From DASPJR01 sp035628505 (lineage in GTDB: Bacteria > Planctomycetota > SZUA-567 > H5-PLA8), in assembly GCA_035628505.1 (NCBI GenBank), contig DASPJR010000157.1, positions 1 to 63,765 of the forward strand: a stretch of 63,765 bases of DNA, written 5' to 3'. The notes under the pieces were generated by a model. It saw only the letters and a program-made list of their open reading frames with translations, made no database searches and was not told where the DNA came from. Shown piece after piece: positions 46,977 to 56,226 of this stretch. Position 1 is the first letter of the stretch; each line of letters begins with the position of its first letter. Position numbers and translations under genes: made by a program.

Positions 46977-47654
46977 TTACTTCTTTTCTTCAAGCAGCTT
47001 GATGCGGATGTCTTTAAAGCGCACTTCGAAGCCGCCGGGCGAGTGATACTGCAGCGCGATGACGCCCTCTTTCGCGCCCTTCACGGCGTCTTTTTCTTCG
47101 TATTCGCCGGTCACTTCGCCATTCACTTCATGCTTGATGTTCGGGCCGTTGGCGGTGAAGACGAACTGGTTCCAGCCATTCTCCGGCGCAATCTTCGGAG
47201 GCGTCTTCGGCTTGAAGAGAATGCCGCGGCCGCGCTCTTCGTACAGCGCGCCCCACCAGCCTTCGCCGATGTCCGCCTGATAGCCGCCGACAATCCACTT
47301 CTTGGGATCATGAACCTTTGAGCGGTACTGGATGCCGCTGTTGCCCTTCTTGTCGACGAGGATGAACTTGGCTTCCAGCGTGTAGTTGCTGAGCGGATAA
47401 TTGAAGACCAGGAAGGTGTTGTAGCCGACCTTGTCCACTTTCCCCGAGATGTAACCATCGACCACGCGCCAGATATTCGGATCGCCCGTCCAGCCGGTCA
47501 AATCCTTGCCATTAAAAAGAACGATCCAGCCGTCGGCGTCCGGCTTGGGCAGTTCCGATTTCGGTAGCTCCGTCGGTGCCGGCTTGTCTTCGGCTTTCAG
47601 TGAAAGGCCGACGGCAAGCAACGCCATCGCCATAATAAGCATGTACTTCTTCAT
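46977..47654 (-). CDS. DUF1080 (3-keto-disaccharide hydrolase-like) exported protein
   Basis: The start is at 47654 (GAGGGGAATGG), giving 226 aa with a signal peptide (MLIMAMALLAVGLSLKA). The single concanavalin-like DUF1080 domain fills the rest: DGWIVLFNGKDLTGWTGDPNIWRVVDGYISG, DKKGNSGIQYRSK, GEGWWGALYEERGRGIL and GGFEVRFKDIRIKLLEEK. Family members act on 3-keto-glycosides made by oxidoreductases such as its neighbour; this is the best-supported function. A terminator follows, so it ends its transcript. Confidence 0.92.
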   Translation of the reverse strand: MKKYMLIMAMALLAVGLSLKAEDKPAPTELPKSELPKPDADGWIVLFNGKDLTGWTGDPNIWRVVDGYISGKVDKVGYNTFLVFNYPLSNYTLEAKFILVDKKGNSGIQYRSKVHDPKKWIVGGYQADIGEGWWGALYEERGRGILFKPKTPPKIAPENGWNQFVFTANGPNIKHEVNGEVTGEYEEKDAVKGAKEGVIALQYHSPGGFEVRFKDIRIKLLEEKK

Positions 47655-47715
47655 TCCATTCCCCTCGCAAAAATGTGGCGGATGTCTGCGGCACGCTTCT
47701 GGAGCGTACCGCATG

Positions 47716-47763
47716 GCCACAACCAACTGACAATGGACAACGAACCACGGACAAACGACTGAC
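47716..47763. repeat. 'gacaatggacaacgaacc' word repeat
   Basis: Variants of ggacaac/gacaatgg/acaaacgactgac occur in tandem between two sugar genes. Single arm. Confidence 0.5.
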
Positions 47764-47765
47764 GA

Positions 47766-48617
47766 TTACTTCAGGATTTTCTTCAGGTGCTTCAGCCCTT
47801 CACTGGCCAGTTCGTCCTGCGTGCGGGCGAGCGGGCGCCAGATCGCGGCGGCGGCAGCGATGGCCTTGCACTCCGGCGTGAACGACTCGATCACCGCCTG
47901 GCCGTTGTAACCAACATCCTTCAGGCCCTTGGCAAAGTCTTTCCAGTGAACGAGACCCGAGCCCGGCGCGCCGCGGTCGTTTTCGCAGGCGTGGACGTGA
48001 GCCAGCATCTTGCCGGCGAGTTTGATGGCGTCGTAAACGTTCTTTTCTTCGATATGCATGTGGAAGGTGTCGAGATGGATGCGGACGTTGTTGTGCGCGA
48101 CGTCCTTCACCATCTGCACAGCCTGCTCGGTCGTGTTGATCAGGTCGATTTCGAAGCGGTTGAGCGGCTCGATGGCGAGCGTGACGCCGTAATCGGCAGC
48201 CATTTCACCGGCTTTGGTAAGACCCTTCACTGCCAGATCCCACTCTTTCTTCTTCTGCTCAGCCGACACCTGGCGACGCTTGCCCACCGCGGAGTACATC
48301 GGGCCGGCGAGGATCTTCGAGCCCCACTTTTCGCAGAGCTTGAGCGTCGCCTTGATGTAATCGAGGCTTTCCTTGCGGTACTTGGGATCATCGTTGGTCA
48401 GGTCGCGCGACGGGCCGAACGCGCCGCAGACGACGCACTTCAGGCCGCTGGCTTTGAGCGCATCTTTGACTTTGTCGGCGTTCATGTGGGAGGGATCTTC
48501 GACGGGGACTTCGAAACTGTCGAAACCCATCTTCGCAGCCTTCTCGATCAGGCCGATGGATTCAGTCGTAAACGGCGACGTCCACACCCAGGAATTGATA
48601 CCGATGCCGATGGCCAT
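47766..48617 (-). CDS. D-tagatose/D-psicose 3-epimerase-like sugar isomerase
   Basis: The start is at 48617 (AAGGAGACGACAAGC), 283 aa; the frame runs on to 48710 without a site. The TIM barrel has the metal ligands of the ketose 3-epimerase group: AIEPLNRFE (Glu), RIHLDTFHMHIEE (Asp), HVHACENDRGAPGSG (His) and AVIESFTPE (Glu). It is cytoplasmic and in a set with ThuA and DUF1080, so it probably processes a keto-sugar released from 3-keto-glycosides. Confidence 0.9.
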   Translation of the reverse strand: MAIGIGINSWVWTSPFTTESIGLIEKAAKMGFDSFEVPVEDPSHMNADKVKDALKASGLKCVVCGAFGPSRDLTNDDPKYRKESLDYIKATLKLCEKWGSKILAGPMYSAVGKRRQVSAEQKKKEWDLAVKGLTKAGEMAADYGVTLAIEPLNRFEIDLINTTEQAVQMVKDVAHNNVRIHLDTFHMHIEEKNVYDAIKLAGKMLAHVHACENDRGAPGSGLVHWKDFAKGLKDVGYNGQAVIESFTPECKAIAAAAAIWRPLARTQDELASEGLKHLKKILK

Positions 48618-48704
48618 GCTTGTCGTCTCCTTATCAGTTAGCCCGTTTTGGGTAAGGCTAAGTGTTCTAACCGCTATTTTCGATGCCGCAAGGACGCCTC
48701 TTCT

Positions 48705-48752
48705 AACCACGAAACAACGGATTGAACCACGAAGCGCACGAAGAACTCGAAG
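48705..48752. repeat. 'aaccacgaa/cacgaag' word repeat, single arm
   Basis: aaccacgaaacaacggattg continues into aaccacgaagcgcacgaaga, the same words as at 45508-45601. It lies just after the stop of the ThuA gene. Confidence 0.7.
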
Positions 48753-48755
48753 AGA

Positions 48756-49766
48756 TTACTTTCCTTTCTTCAGCTCCGCGTTCTCCTTCTCTAATTCCGC
48801 AACACGTTTTTTGAGCGCCTGCAGCCGCTCGCGCATTTTGGCTGCGACGGCATCGCCTTTGAAATCCAGGTTCTTCCAGAGATCGTCGGGATTGAGATCG
48901 CACTTGGCGCCTTCGGCTGGCACTTCCAGCTTCGCCGACCACAGCAGCGCGTTAACCATCAGACGCCTGAAATTTTCATTACCCCAGTTTGCGTGCCTGT
49001 GGCCGCCGGTGAAGCCGAAGGAGCGACCGCCGTCAGCGCGCTCGAAGGCCCAAGCCATGATCTCTTCGCGGCCGGGATGCTTCTTGGCTTCGGGCGTGCC
49101 GCGCGTTTTGTCTGGCGGTGTTGCCTTCAGGATATGCGTGATTCCCTTCGGCTCATCCGGCCAGCGCATGTTGTAGTACCACTCGTCGTTCGTCTTGAAC
49201 GGCTTCACGCCGCGCGTAATGGGATGATCCGGCAGCGCTTTAATCTCTGCATCCCAATGCGGATTGATGGACCAGCCCGTTTCGTAGTAGCCGCCGAGCC
49301 ACGTAAGAATCTTTGCCTTGAGTTCGGCGTTCTTCTCGCCGGGATATTCGACCGCGTAATGCGCGCACACGAAGCCGACGCCTTTATCGATGTAGGGCTG
49401 CAGCAACTCCATGCGCCCGGTCTTGATCACCGGATGTCCGCCGCCGCCATCCATGTAAAAGAAGATGGCCTTGGCGCCTTCGAAGATCTTCGGATCCTTT
49501 GGCCAGCCGTCGCGCGCCATCACTGGAAACACGCCGGGCGTCTGCTTTAGCATGTTGAAGAGAATCGACGTGCCCGCGAAGAACTCATGATCGCCCGGCC
49601 CGTGGCTGCGGCTGCCGGCCACAAGAACAATCTTGGTGAGCTTGGGATCGGTGGTGTCGACTTCAAGCGGCTGCTGCGACTGGTCGTAAGGATCGATGTC
49701 CTCATCGGCCGCGCGAAGAGCGAACGTCACAGAGAGCAGCAGGCACAGCAGCGAAGCCAGGCGCAT
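48756..49766 (-). CDS. ThuA-domain exported protein
   Basis: The start is at 49766 (AAGGAATTTTCG), 336 aa; signal peptide RLASLLCLLLSVTFALRAA. The ThuA (class I glutamine-amidotransferase-like) domain is seen in KIVLVAGSRSHGPGDHEF, KAIFFYMDGGGGHP, GFVCAHYAVEYPG and FGFTGGHRHANWGNENFRRLMVNALLW. A short coiled coil ends the protein (RERLQALKKRVAELEKENAELK). ThuA proteins are linked to trehalose/3-keto-sugar use and are abundant in PVC genomes; the exact reaction is uncertain. It is the first gene of the downstream sugar group in transcription order. Confidence 0.9.
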   Translation of the reverse strand: MRLASLLCLLLSVTFALRAADEDIDPYDQSQQPLEVDTTDPKLTKIVLVAGSRSHGPGDHEFFAGTSILFNMLKQTPGVFPVMARDGWPKDPKIFEGAKAIFFYMDGGGGHPVIKTGRMELLQPYIDKGVGFVCAHYAVEYPGEKNAELKAKILTWLGGYYETGWSINPHWDAEIKALPDHPITRGVKPFKTNDEWYYNMRWPDEPKGITHILKATPPDKTRGTPEAKKHPGREEIMAWAFERADGGRSFGFTGGHRHANWGNENFRRLMVNALLWSAKLEVPAEGAKCDLNPDDLWKNLDFKGDAVAAKMRERLQALKKRVAELEKENAELKKGK

Positions 49767-49857
49767 CGAAAATTCCTTCAGAGCACGCGAAAACGAAAAC
49801 GGAGCCGCAACTCTATACACCGTGTTTTCGGAAGCGGAAAGTAACGTTACGTTTTAC

Positions 49858-50053
49858 GTAGCATGGGCGTCTCGCCCATGGGAGGGATACTTGCTGGAAG
49901 CCTGCGCTACGAACACGGTGCTTTGATTCGGCTTACTGCCGTCTGCCTTGTGCCTTGTGCCTTCTGCCGCCGGCCTTCTGCGTACTGAATAGCGGACGGG
50001 ACGCCCGCGCTCCATAAACGGATACTCGCAGGCTGGAAGCCTGCGCTACGGGA
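49858..50053. repeat. Composite of several dispersed intergenic words
   Basis: Within 196 bases: palindrome catgggcg-tc-cgcccatg (about 49862-49880); ctggaagcctgcgctacg (49893-49911); tgccttgtgccttctgcc words (49943-49968); gcgggacg variants; and again caggctggaagcctgcgctacg (50029-50050). The latter two are copies of one another. Between ThuA and the pseudokinase gene. Confidence 0.75.
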
Positions 50054-53000
50054 TCACTCCGCGGGGAAGACCAGGCGCATGCCGAACTCGACGCTGGCGG
50101 CGCGCGGGGAGGACGCGCGGCGCGCGGCCGAGCGGCATCCGGCCGGCATGTACAGGAACGATCCGCCGCGCAGTACGCGCTTGGCGTCGGCAGGAATGTC
50201 GGCCTCCTCCATGATCAGGCCAGGCGCTGCCTTTGAGCCGGGCTGCGGGTAGGGCTCATACACATCCGAGCACCACTGGAAGACGTTGCCGGACATGTCC
50301 AGCGCGCCACACCAGCTCGCGTTGCGGAACTTGCCCGCCGGAGCGGTAAAGGCGAAGCCGTCATCCGAGTTCGAGTAGCTCCAGTCCGAAAGGCACACAC
50401 TCGAAAGTTTCTTGTCCGCGTGGTTGGCCAGCTTCTCGTCCCACACATTTCCCCAGGGGAAAATGTGGCTGTCCGGTCCGCGCGCGGCGTATTCCCATTC
50501 CGCTTCGCTGGGCAAGCGAACCGCGCGGCCGCATTCGTGCGAAAGCCACTTCACATATGCCATGCAGTCGCGCCAGCTCAGCATCACGGCGGGGTGATCG
50601 TCCTTCTGCGAGAAGCCGGGTTTGCTCCAGTCAGCCCCCGGCGTGAACTGCCACTGCCGGTCGCGCAGGATATAGGCGGCTCCGACTTTTTCGGCAGTCG
50701 TCTTAAATCCGGTGGAAGCGATAAAACGGCGGAACTGCGCGACGGTGACCGGCGTGCGCGCGACGTAGTAGGCGTTCATGTCGACGCGGCGCGCGGGCGA
50801 TTCATCGGCGAAATCTTTTGCGTTGAAGCCGAGTTTCTGAGCGCTCTGCGCGAGTGCCTCGGGATCGGTGCCCATCATGAAGGAGCCGGCTGGCACAAGC
50901 ACGAACTCCATCTTCACGCCTTCGCCCAGATCCAGCGTCACTTCCTTCTTCAGATTTGCCGCAGAAACAGGCTTCTTGCTTTTCGCTTCCCTCTCGTCGC
51001 GTTCGGCCTTTGCTTTTGCTTCGGCCAGCTGCTTTTCCTTTTCGGCCTTCGCTTTTGATTCGGCCTCAGCCTTCGCCTTCGCCTCAGCAACGGCACGCGC
51101 TTCCGCATCAGCCTTGGCCTTCGCCTCAGCCGCTCGCCGCGCTTCTTCCACAGCCCTGGCTTTGGTTTCCGCCGCGATGCGCTCCTGCTCCGCTTTGGCT
51201 TTCGCTTCGGCGTCCGCTTTCGCCTTGGCTTCAGCCACTGCTTTGGCTTCCGCTTCTGCCCTGGCTTTTTCAGCGATTGCCTTGGCCTCGGCATCCGCTT
51301 TGGCCTTCGCTTCCGCAACGCGTTTGGCCTCTTCTTCAGCGGCCGCTTTTGCCTTTGCTTCCGCGGCAATCCGCTCCTGCTCAGCCTTTGCTTTTGCCTC
51401 GGACTCGGCCTTGGCCTTCGCTTCAGCCAGCGCCCTGGCTTCGGCGTCGGCTTTGGCTTTAGCTTCAGCCGCACGCTTCGCTTCTTCTTCAGCTGCTTTC
51501 GCCTTTGCCGCTTCAGCAACCAGCCGCTCCTGCTCAGCCTTTGCCTTCGCTTCTGCGTCGGCCTTGGCTTTGGCTTCAGCTTCCGCGACTGCCTTTGCTT
51601 CAGCGTCGGCTTTTGCTTTGGCTTCAGCGTCTGCTTTAGCCTTAGCCTCCGCCGCCTGCCGCTCCTGCTCGGCTTTGGCTTTCGCTTCCAGATCAGCTTT
51701 CACCGCAGCATTTGCAAGAGCCTGTACATCAATCGGGGGCTTTGCACTCTCTGTACCAGGATTCGTCTTCGCGGCTGCTTCGGCATCTGCCTTGGCCTTC
51801 GCTTCGGCGTCGGCCTTGGCTTTCTCGGCGAAGCGCTTGGTTTCTTCTTCCAGAGCGCGCAGGCGCGCAACTTCCGTCGCGCGTTCGGCTTCGGCCTTCG
51901 TCTTTGCATCGGCATCCGCCTGCGCCTTTGCATCAGCCTCAGCCTTGGCTTTGGCTTCGGCCTCCAGCCGCTCCCGCTCGGCACGCGCGGCGGGATCTTC
52001 CGGAACAACATTCTGATTCGGGTTACCGGGGCCAGCGGCGACGCGCGGTCGCTTTTCTTCCTGCCCGCCTAGGTACCCCATCTTCCAGGCGCCAACACCA
52101 AATGCTGCGAGCAGCAGCGCCGCGACCAGAAGTCCGGCCGAACTCCTCTTCGGCTTTTCGGGCTCCTTGTAGATATCTTCCCACTCTTGCTCGTTGACGG
52201 TCTTGAGCGTCGCCGTCGGTGGAGATTTCCTGATTTCCATAGCGCTCGCCGGCGGAGCCACCATCATCGTCGGTTCAAGATCACTCTGGGGCGGCTGGGC
52301 AGGCGGCGGCGTTGGTGGAGCTGCGGTGATGGCCGCGGCCGAGATCGCGGGGAGCGTTCCGTTGAACATCATCGTCGCATCGGCGTCAGGAGCCGCCGGT
52401 GGTGCCACCACAGCGGGAATGCCCGCCGGAGCCTGCGGAACGTCCGAAGGTTTCGAAACTGCCGCGGCAGCCTGCGACTTCTCTGCGGCACCCTTCGGGC
52501 TGGGTTTAAGTATGTCTTTGAATGCTTCGGCCGCTTTTGTGAATTCCGGCGACACGGGCTTGGGATTCAGTCCCGACGAATTAGCCGACTTCCATGACGA
52601 GGCCGGAATGGCCATCTGCGTTGCTTCAAAGCCGCTGCCGGAAGTCGCAGCCGCCGCAGGCACCGTTGCACTGGACGCGGCGGCGCTGCGCGCGGCAGTC
52701 GCTTTCTGGATGTCTCCTGAGTTCACCGCCAGCATCGTCTGTTCAAATGCGCCTGAAGTTGCTGCCGCAGGCGCGGGATTCAATGCTGGAATAGACGCGC
52801 TCGATTGCGTCAGCCTGGCCTTGTCATCAGGCGAAAGCAGTGTCGTCTGATCCGACGGTGTTTCGTTGAGCACAGACACCGGACGGATCAGCGCATCGAT
52901 CTCGCGGATGGCGATGTCCTGGATGTCCGAGGTTCCGTCCATCGCGGCGCGGCTGATCTGCAGCGCCTGCGCGAGCACTCCAGCATCGGCGAAGCGCCCA

Positions 53001-53896
53001 TCAGGGTCTTTTCGCAGGCAGATTTCAACGATGCGGGACGTGGCGCGGGAGACATCGGGCCGGTACGTCCGCACGTCGCCAACAGAGTGCTCAACGGTGG
53101 CGAAGATCAGCGCATCAACGCTCAGGCCGCCGAATGGGGGCTGACCGGTCAGCAGCGCATAGATCGCAGCGCCCATCGAGAAAACGTCCGAGGCTTTGCC
53201 GATATCGGCCCGGCCGCGCGCCTGCTCCGGCGACATGAACCCGGGCATGCCTGTTTCGGCAGCCGTACCGCTCAGGAGATGCGCGACAAATTCATTGAAT
53301 GCCTGACCCACATCGCCCAGCTTGGCTTCCGGGAAGTTCAGGCCCGAGCCGATGGTAACGTTGATCGGCGCATTCATGTTCGTGCGCGGAATCAGGAAAC
53401 AAGACGGGCGGATATCCAGATGCAGAAGTCCGGCACTGTGTGCGGCGGCCAATCCTTCGCTGACGGAGACTGCCATGTCGAGCATAGACGATTCGGTCAT
53501 GCCCGGTTTCAGGCGTTCTTTCAGGCTCGTCAGATGCTGTTCGGCGGAGATGCAGGGGAAATATTCCATCACCTGGTAGAACACGCCCGCGTCGTCACCC
53601 GCATCGAAGACTTCGATTACGTGAGGGGATTTCACATTGCGTGCGGCCTTGGCGTGCGCCATAAAGCGCAGGAAGCGCTCAGAGGTGTCGTCGGAATAAG
53701 GCATCACTTTGATGGCGACATCGCGCTTGGATTCGCGATGCTGGCCGCGATAGACAGTGCCGGTCACGCCATCGCCGATCTTGGACGTGATCACGACATT
53801 GCCAAGCACGGGGCACGAGACTGATCCCACCGTTTCGCGGGTCGCCCGTTTTAGCAGCACTTCGCTGCTCATGTCCTGAACTGTCAGCTCAGCCAT
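50054..53896 (-). CDS. Predicted pseudokinase–coiled-coil–FGE (sulfatase-modifying factor) fusion, membrane-bound
   Basis: A 1280-aa protein. A Ser/Thr kinase-like domain fills about 34-315: glycine loop GDGVTGTVYRG and VAIK Lys63 are intact, as is SDVFSMG. The catalytic loop is HLDIRPSCF (Asp161 present) but the metal-binding Asn is Cys166 and DFG is GSG (183-185), so phosphotransfer is unlikely. A Pro/Ala linker and TM (about 585-605; LLVAALLLAAFGVGAW) follow. About 350 residues of Ala/Lys/Glu repeats (KAKADAEAKAKAEQER, TolA-like coil) lead to a C-terminal FGE-like domain (about 985-1280; FVLVPAGSFMMGTDPE, RLPSEAEWEYAARG). It lacks the first catalytic Cys of FGE (GSFLYMPAGC). It is probably a scaffold or sensor. 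Confidence 0.88.
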   Translation of the reverse strand: MAELTVQDMSSEVLLKRATRETVGSVSCPVLGNVVITSKIGDGVTGTVYRGQHRESKRDVAIKVMPYSDDTSERFLRFMAHAKAARNVKSPHVIEVFDAGDDAGVFYQVMEYFPCISAEQHLTSLKERLKPGMTESSMLDMAVSVSEGLAAAHSAGLLHLDIRPSCFLIPRTNMNAPINVTIGSGLNFPEAKLGDVGQAFNEFVAHLLSGTAAETGMPGFMSPEQARGRADIGKASDVFSMGAAIYALLTGQPPFGGLSVDALIFATVEHSVGDVRTYRPDVSRATSRIVEICLRKDPDGRFADAGVLAQALQISRAAMDGTSDIQDIAIREIDALIRPVSVLNETPSDQTTLLSPDDKARLTQSSASIPALNPAPAAATSGAFEQTMLAVNSGDIQKATAARSAAASSATVPAAAATSGSGFEATQMAIPASSWKSANSSGLNPKPVSPEFTKAAEAFKDILKPSPKGAAEKSQAAAAVSKPSDVPQAPAGIPAVVAPPAAPDADATMMFNGTLPAISAAAITAAPPTPPPAQPPQSDLEPTMMVAPPASAMEIRKSPPTATLKTVNEQEWEDIYKEPEKPKRSSAGLLVAALLLAAFGVGAWKMGYLGGQEEKRPRVAAGPGNPNQNVVPEDPAARAERERLEAEAKAKAEADAKAQADADAKTKAEAERATEVARLRALEEETKRFAEKAKADAEAKAKADAEAAAKTNPGTESAKPPIDVQALANAAVKADLEAKAKAEQERQAAEAKAKADAEAKAKADAEAKAVAEAEAKAKADAEAKAKAEQERLVAEAAKAKAAEEEAKRAAEAKAKADAEARALAEAKAKAESEAKAKAEQERIAAEAKAKAAAEEEAKRVAEAKAKADAEAKAIAEKARAEAEAKAVAEAKAKADAEAKAKAEQERIAAETKARAVEEARRAAEAKAKADAEARAVAEAKAKAEAESKAKAEKEKQLAEAKAKAERDEREAKSKKPVSAANLKKEVTLDLGEGVKMEFVLVPAGSFMMGTDPEALAQSAQKLGFNAKDFADESPARRVDMNAYYVARTPVTVAQFRRFIASTGFKTTAEKVGAAYILRDRQWQFTPGADWSKPGFSQKDDHPAVMLSWRDCMAYVKWLSHECGRAVRLPSEAEWEYAARGPDSHIFPWGNVWDEKLANHADKKLSSVCLSDWSYSNSDDGFAFTAPAGKFRNASWCGALDMSGNVFQWCSDVYEPYPQPGSKAAPGLIMEEADIPADAKRVLRGGSFLYMPAGCRSAARRASSPRAASVEFGMRLVFPAE

Positions 53897-54006
53897 AGTG
53901 TTCCCGATCTTCTAGTTGTCCGTATTCCACCATAGGAATTAACACGTCGTGCACAAGAATCAAGCAATCAGCTTGAATTTGTTTTTCAAATCGAACAAAA
54001 GACCAC

Positions 54007-54025
54007 AAAAAGGGCGGCAGCCCTT
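54007..54025 (-). terminator. Short Rho-independent terminator of trpE
   Basis: On the minus strand AAGGGC-TGCC-GCCCTT is followed by TTT. It lies 37 bases after the trpE stop and precedes the pseudokinase gene promoter region. Confidence 0.6.
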
Positions 54026-54061
54026 CCTTCAGTTTACGCTATAAAGCAGGCTGAGCCAAGA

Positions 54062-55600
54062 TTATAGACGCGCTTCGGCCGCAGAAAGAGCGCGCAGCAG
54101 CGCACGGGCTTTATTCATCGTTTCTTCGAACTCTTTCTGAGGCACGGAGTCGGCAACGATGCCCGCGCCGGCCTGAACATGAGCATCATAGGTGCCATCG
54201 TTGCGCGCAAGCATGACGAAGGTCCGGATGGCGATGGCGGTGTTCAGGTTGCCGCAGAAATCGAGAACTCCGACGGCGCCGGCATACGGCCCGCGCCGGT
54301 CAGGCTCGAGTTCATCAATGATTTCCATGGCGCGGATCTTGGGCGCTCCCGAGACCGTCCCGGCCGGAACGCACGCCCGGAACACCTCGAACGCGTTCAG
54401 GTCCTTGCGCATGCGACCAGAGACGTTGGAGACGATGTGCATCACGTGCGAGTAATTCTCGACGATCATTCGCTCGTCGACTTTGACACTGCCAAAATCG
54501 GCGACGCGGCCGACGTCGTTCCGTCCCAGATCCAGCAGCATCACGTGCTCGGCGCGTTCTTTCGGATCGGCCAGCAGTTCCGTGGCGAGCTGTACGTCTT
54601 CAGCAGCATCCTTGCCGCGTCGCCGCGTGCCTGCGATCGGGCGCACAGTGATCAGTCCGTTTTCGACCCGCACCATCACTTCCGGCGAGCTGCCGACCAG
54701 GTGCAAGCCGCCAAGGCGCAGGTAGAACATGTACGGCGATGGATTGATCGCGCGCAGGCTCCGGTAGACTTCAAATGGATGCGCCCGGGTCTGGCTGGAC
54801 AAGCGCTGCGAGAGAACGACCTGGATGATGTCGCCGGCCGCAATGTACTCCTTGGCTTTCTCAACCGCGCGCGCGTAACCGCCGGCGTCGAAGTTGCTGC
54901 TCTGCTTGCCAGAGTCCTGCGTGCTCACCGCGGTCAGCTCATCAAGCGGCTCCGCCATGGGCTCGCGCAGGCGCTGAATCAGGGAATCGATCGCACGGGT
55001 GGCCTGATCGTACGCAGCGACCGCGCCTCCGGGCTGACGCGCATCGGCGTAGTGAACGACCGTGAGCGTCTTCAGCACATGATCGAATGCGATGATCGTC
55101 TTGTACACGGGCACGCACATTTCTGGAACGTCGCTGACGCCTGCTTTCGCTGGAGGATTGGCATTCAGGCGCGGCTCGATGAGACGGATCACGTCGTAAC
55201 CCAGATAACCAACGGCGCCGCCGGCAAACGGCGGAACGGTCGGTGAAAGCGATGCGGGTATCGCACGATTCTCGCTCAGGTATTTCTCGAGGGCCGCCAG
55301 CGGATCGCCGCTGTGCTCGGTCGTCGTGCCGTCGGGGCGTTCGACAACGTAGCGCGGCTTCGGGAAAACGTAGCCGCGGAAAATGACTTCCGGCGCGCTG
55401 CCCACAAGGCTGTAGCGTCCAATGCGCTCGCCGCGTTCGACCGATTCAAGCAGGAAGGCGTACGGACTTTCCGGCATGCGGCGGAAGGCGGCTACCGGCG
55501 TGAGGCCATCGGCGAGGAAGCGCTTGGTGACGGGAATCAGCTGTCCGGGGTGCTGCTGGGCGAGCTTTTGAAACGTATTCAGGTCGGGCGTAATGCTCAT
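54062..55600 (-). CDS. trpE: Anthranilate synthase component I
   Basis: A 512-aa cytoplasmic enzyme making anthranilate from chorismate for tryptophan synthesis. Family signatures are complete: FLLESVERGERIGRYSL (feedback-binding region), PFAGGAVGYLGYDVIR, GDIIQVVLSQR, LHLVGSSPEVMVRV, ITVRPIAGTRRRG, LLDLGRNDVGRVA and GAPKIRAMEIIDELEP...GPYAGAVG. It starts at ATG 55600. No trpG or other trp gene is adjacent, so the glutamine amidotransferase partner is encoded elsewhere. Downstream terminator visible. I separate it from pabB by length and N-terminal pattern, with some residual doubt. Confidence 0.93.
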   Translation of the reverse strand: MSITPDLNTFQKLAQQHPGQLIPVTKRFLADGLTPVAAFRRMPESPYAFLLESVERGERIGRYSLVGSAPEVIFRGYVFPKPRYVVERPDGTTTEHSGDPLAALEKYLSENRAIPASLSPTVPPFAGGAVGYLGYDVIRLIEPRLNANPPAKAGVSDVPEMCVPVYKTIIAFDHVLKTLTVVHYADARQPGGAVAAYDQATRAIDSLIQRLREPMAEPLDELTAVSTQDSGKQSSNFDAGGYARAVEKAKEYIAAGDIIQVVLSQRLSSQTRAHPFEVYRSLRAINPSPYMFYLRLGGLHLVGSSPEVMVRVENGLITVRPIAGTRRRGKDAAEDVQLATELLADPKERAEHVMLLDLGRNDVGRVADFGSVKVDERMIVENYSHVMHIVSNVSGRMRKDLNAFEVFRACVPAGTVSGAPKIRAMEIIDELEPDRRGPYAGAVGVLDFCGNLNTAIAIRTFVMLARNDGTYDAHVQAGAGIVADSVPQKEFEETMNKARALLRALSAAEARL

Positions 55601-55782
55601 GACATGTTCTCACATTCTCCGCTAATCCGGCGGAAGGAGGCAACGTTGTGAATGTGTGAGAACGTCACCACGCGAGAGGTCGCGGACACCGGCGCAGAAG
55701 ACTGCTGAGTCGTGAGGACATGCGACGAAAAGTAACGCCAGTGCGCGGCGAAGGCAAGGTACAATCCGGCCTTCAGCATCGG

Positions 55783-56136
55783 CTAAATCGGGTCCAGCAG
55801 CTTCTCCGACGGGGTGCGCGGAAGCGATCCATCCAGAATTTTCAGCACCACGCCTTTCACATCGTGAAGCAGGCACGCCGAGGCCACGGCCGTCAGCACG
55901 TGCTGCCATTCGCCCTCGCCGTACCACAGGTCGGCGGGCGGGTTGCGCATCAGAGAATACTTAATCAGATCTTCAAGATGGTCGACGCGCCCGAGAATCT
56001 GCTGCAACTGGTTGTTCAGCTCCGGTTCGAGTTCATTGACTTCCGTCGGCGTCAGTTCGCCGCCTTCGGGCGTGTTTGCTTCCAGGAACAGGTTGGCTTC
56101 CCGGTAAACCATCGTCAGCCACTGCTTACGGTCCAT
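55783..56136 (-). CDS. Small soluble helical protein, unknown function
   Basis: A 117-aa protein with a good site (AAGGATGAGAC). Acidic N-terminal half: KQWLTMVYREANLFLEAN, LTPTEVNELEPELNNQLQQILGRVDHLEDLIKYS. It continues NPPADLWYGEGEWQHVLTAVASACLLHDVKGVVLKILDGSLPRTPSEKLLDP. Mostly alpha-helical, no signal peptide. I do not recognise the family. The 182-base gap to trpE holds no other supported gene. Confidence 0.6.
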   Translation of the reverse strand: MDRKQWLTMVYREANLFLEANTPEGGELTPTEVNELEPELNNQLQQILGRVDHLEDLIKYSLMRNPPADLWYGEGEWQHVLTAVASACLLHDVKGVVLKILDGSLPRTPSEKLLDPI

Positions 56137-56226
56137 GTCTCATCCTTTTGATCAACTGGCGCATCGACTGCTCTGCCGCTAGTTAATAGTACGGCAAAGG
56201 ACCCAAACATAAACGGGAGAATAACA

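Noticed and set aside
50868..52016. Plus-strand 382-codon frame with Ala/Ser/Phe repeats
   Set aside because: It is the complement of the Ala/Lys/Glu coil of the pseudokinase and has no independent signal.
55622..55927. 101-codon minus-strand frame between trpE and the small unknown gene
   Set aside because: Overlaps the better-supported 117-aa gene and has no ribosome site or recognisable features.
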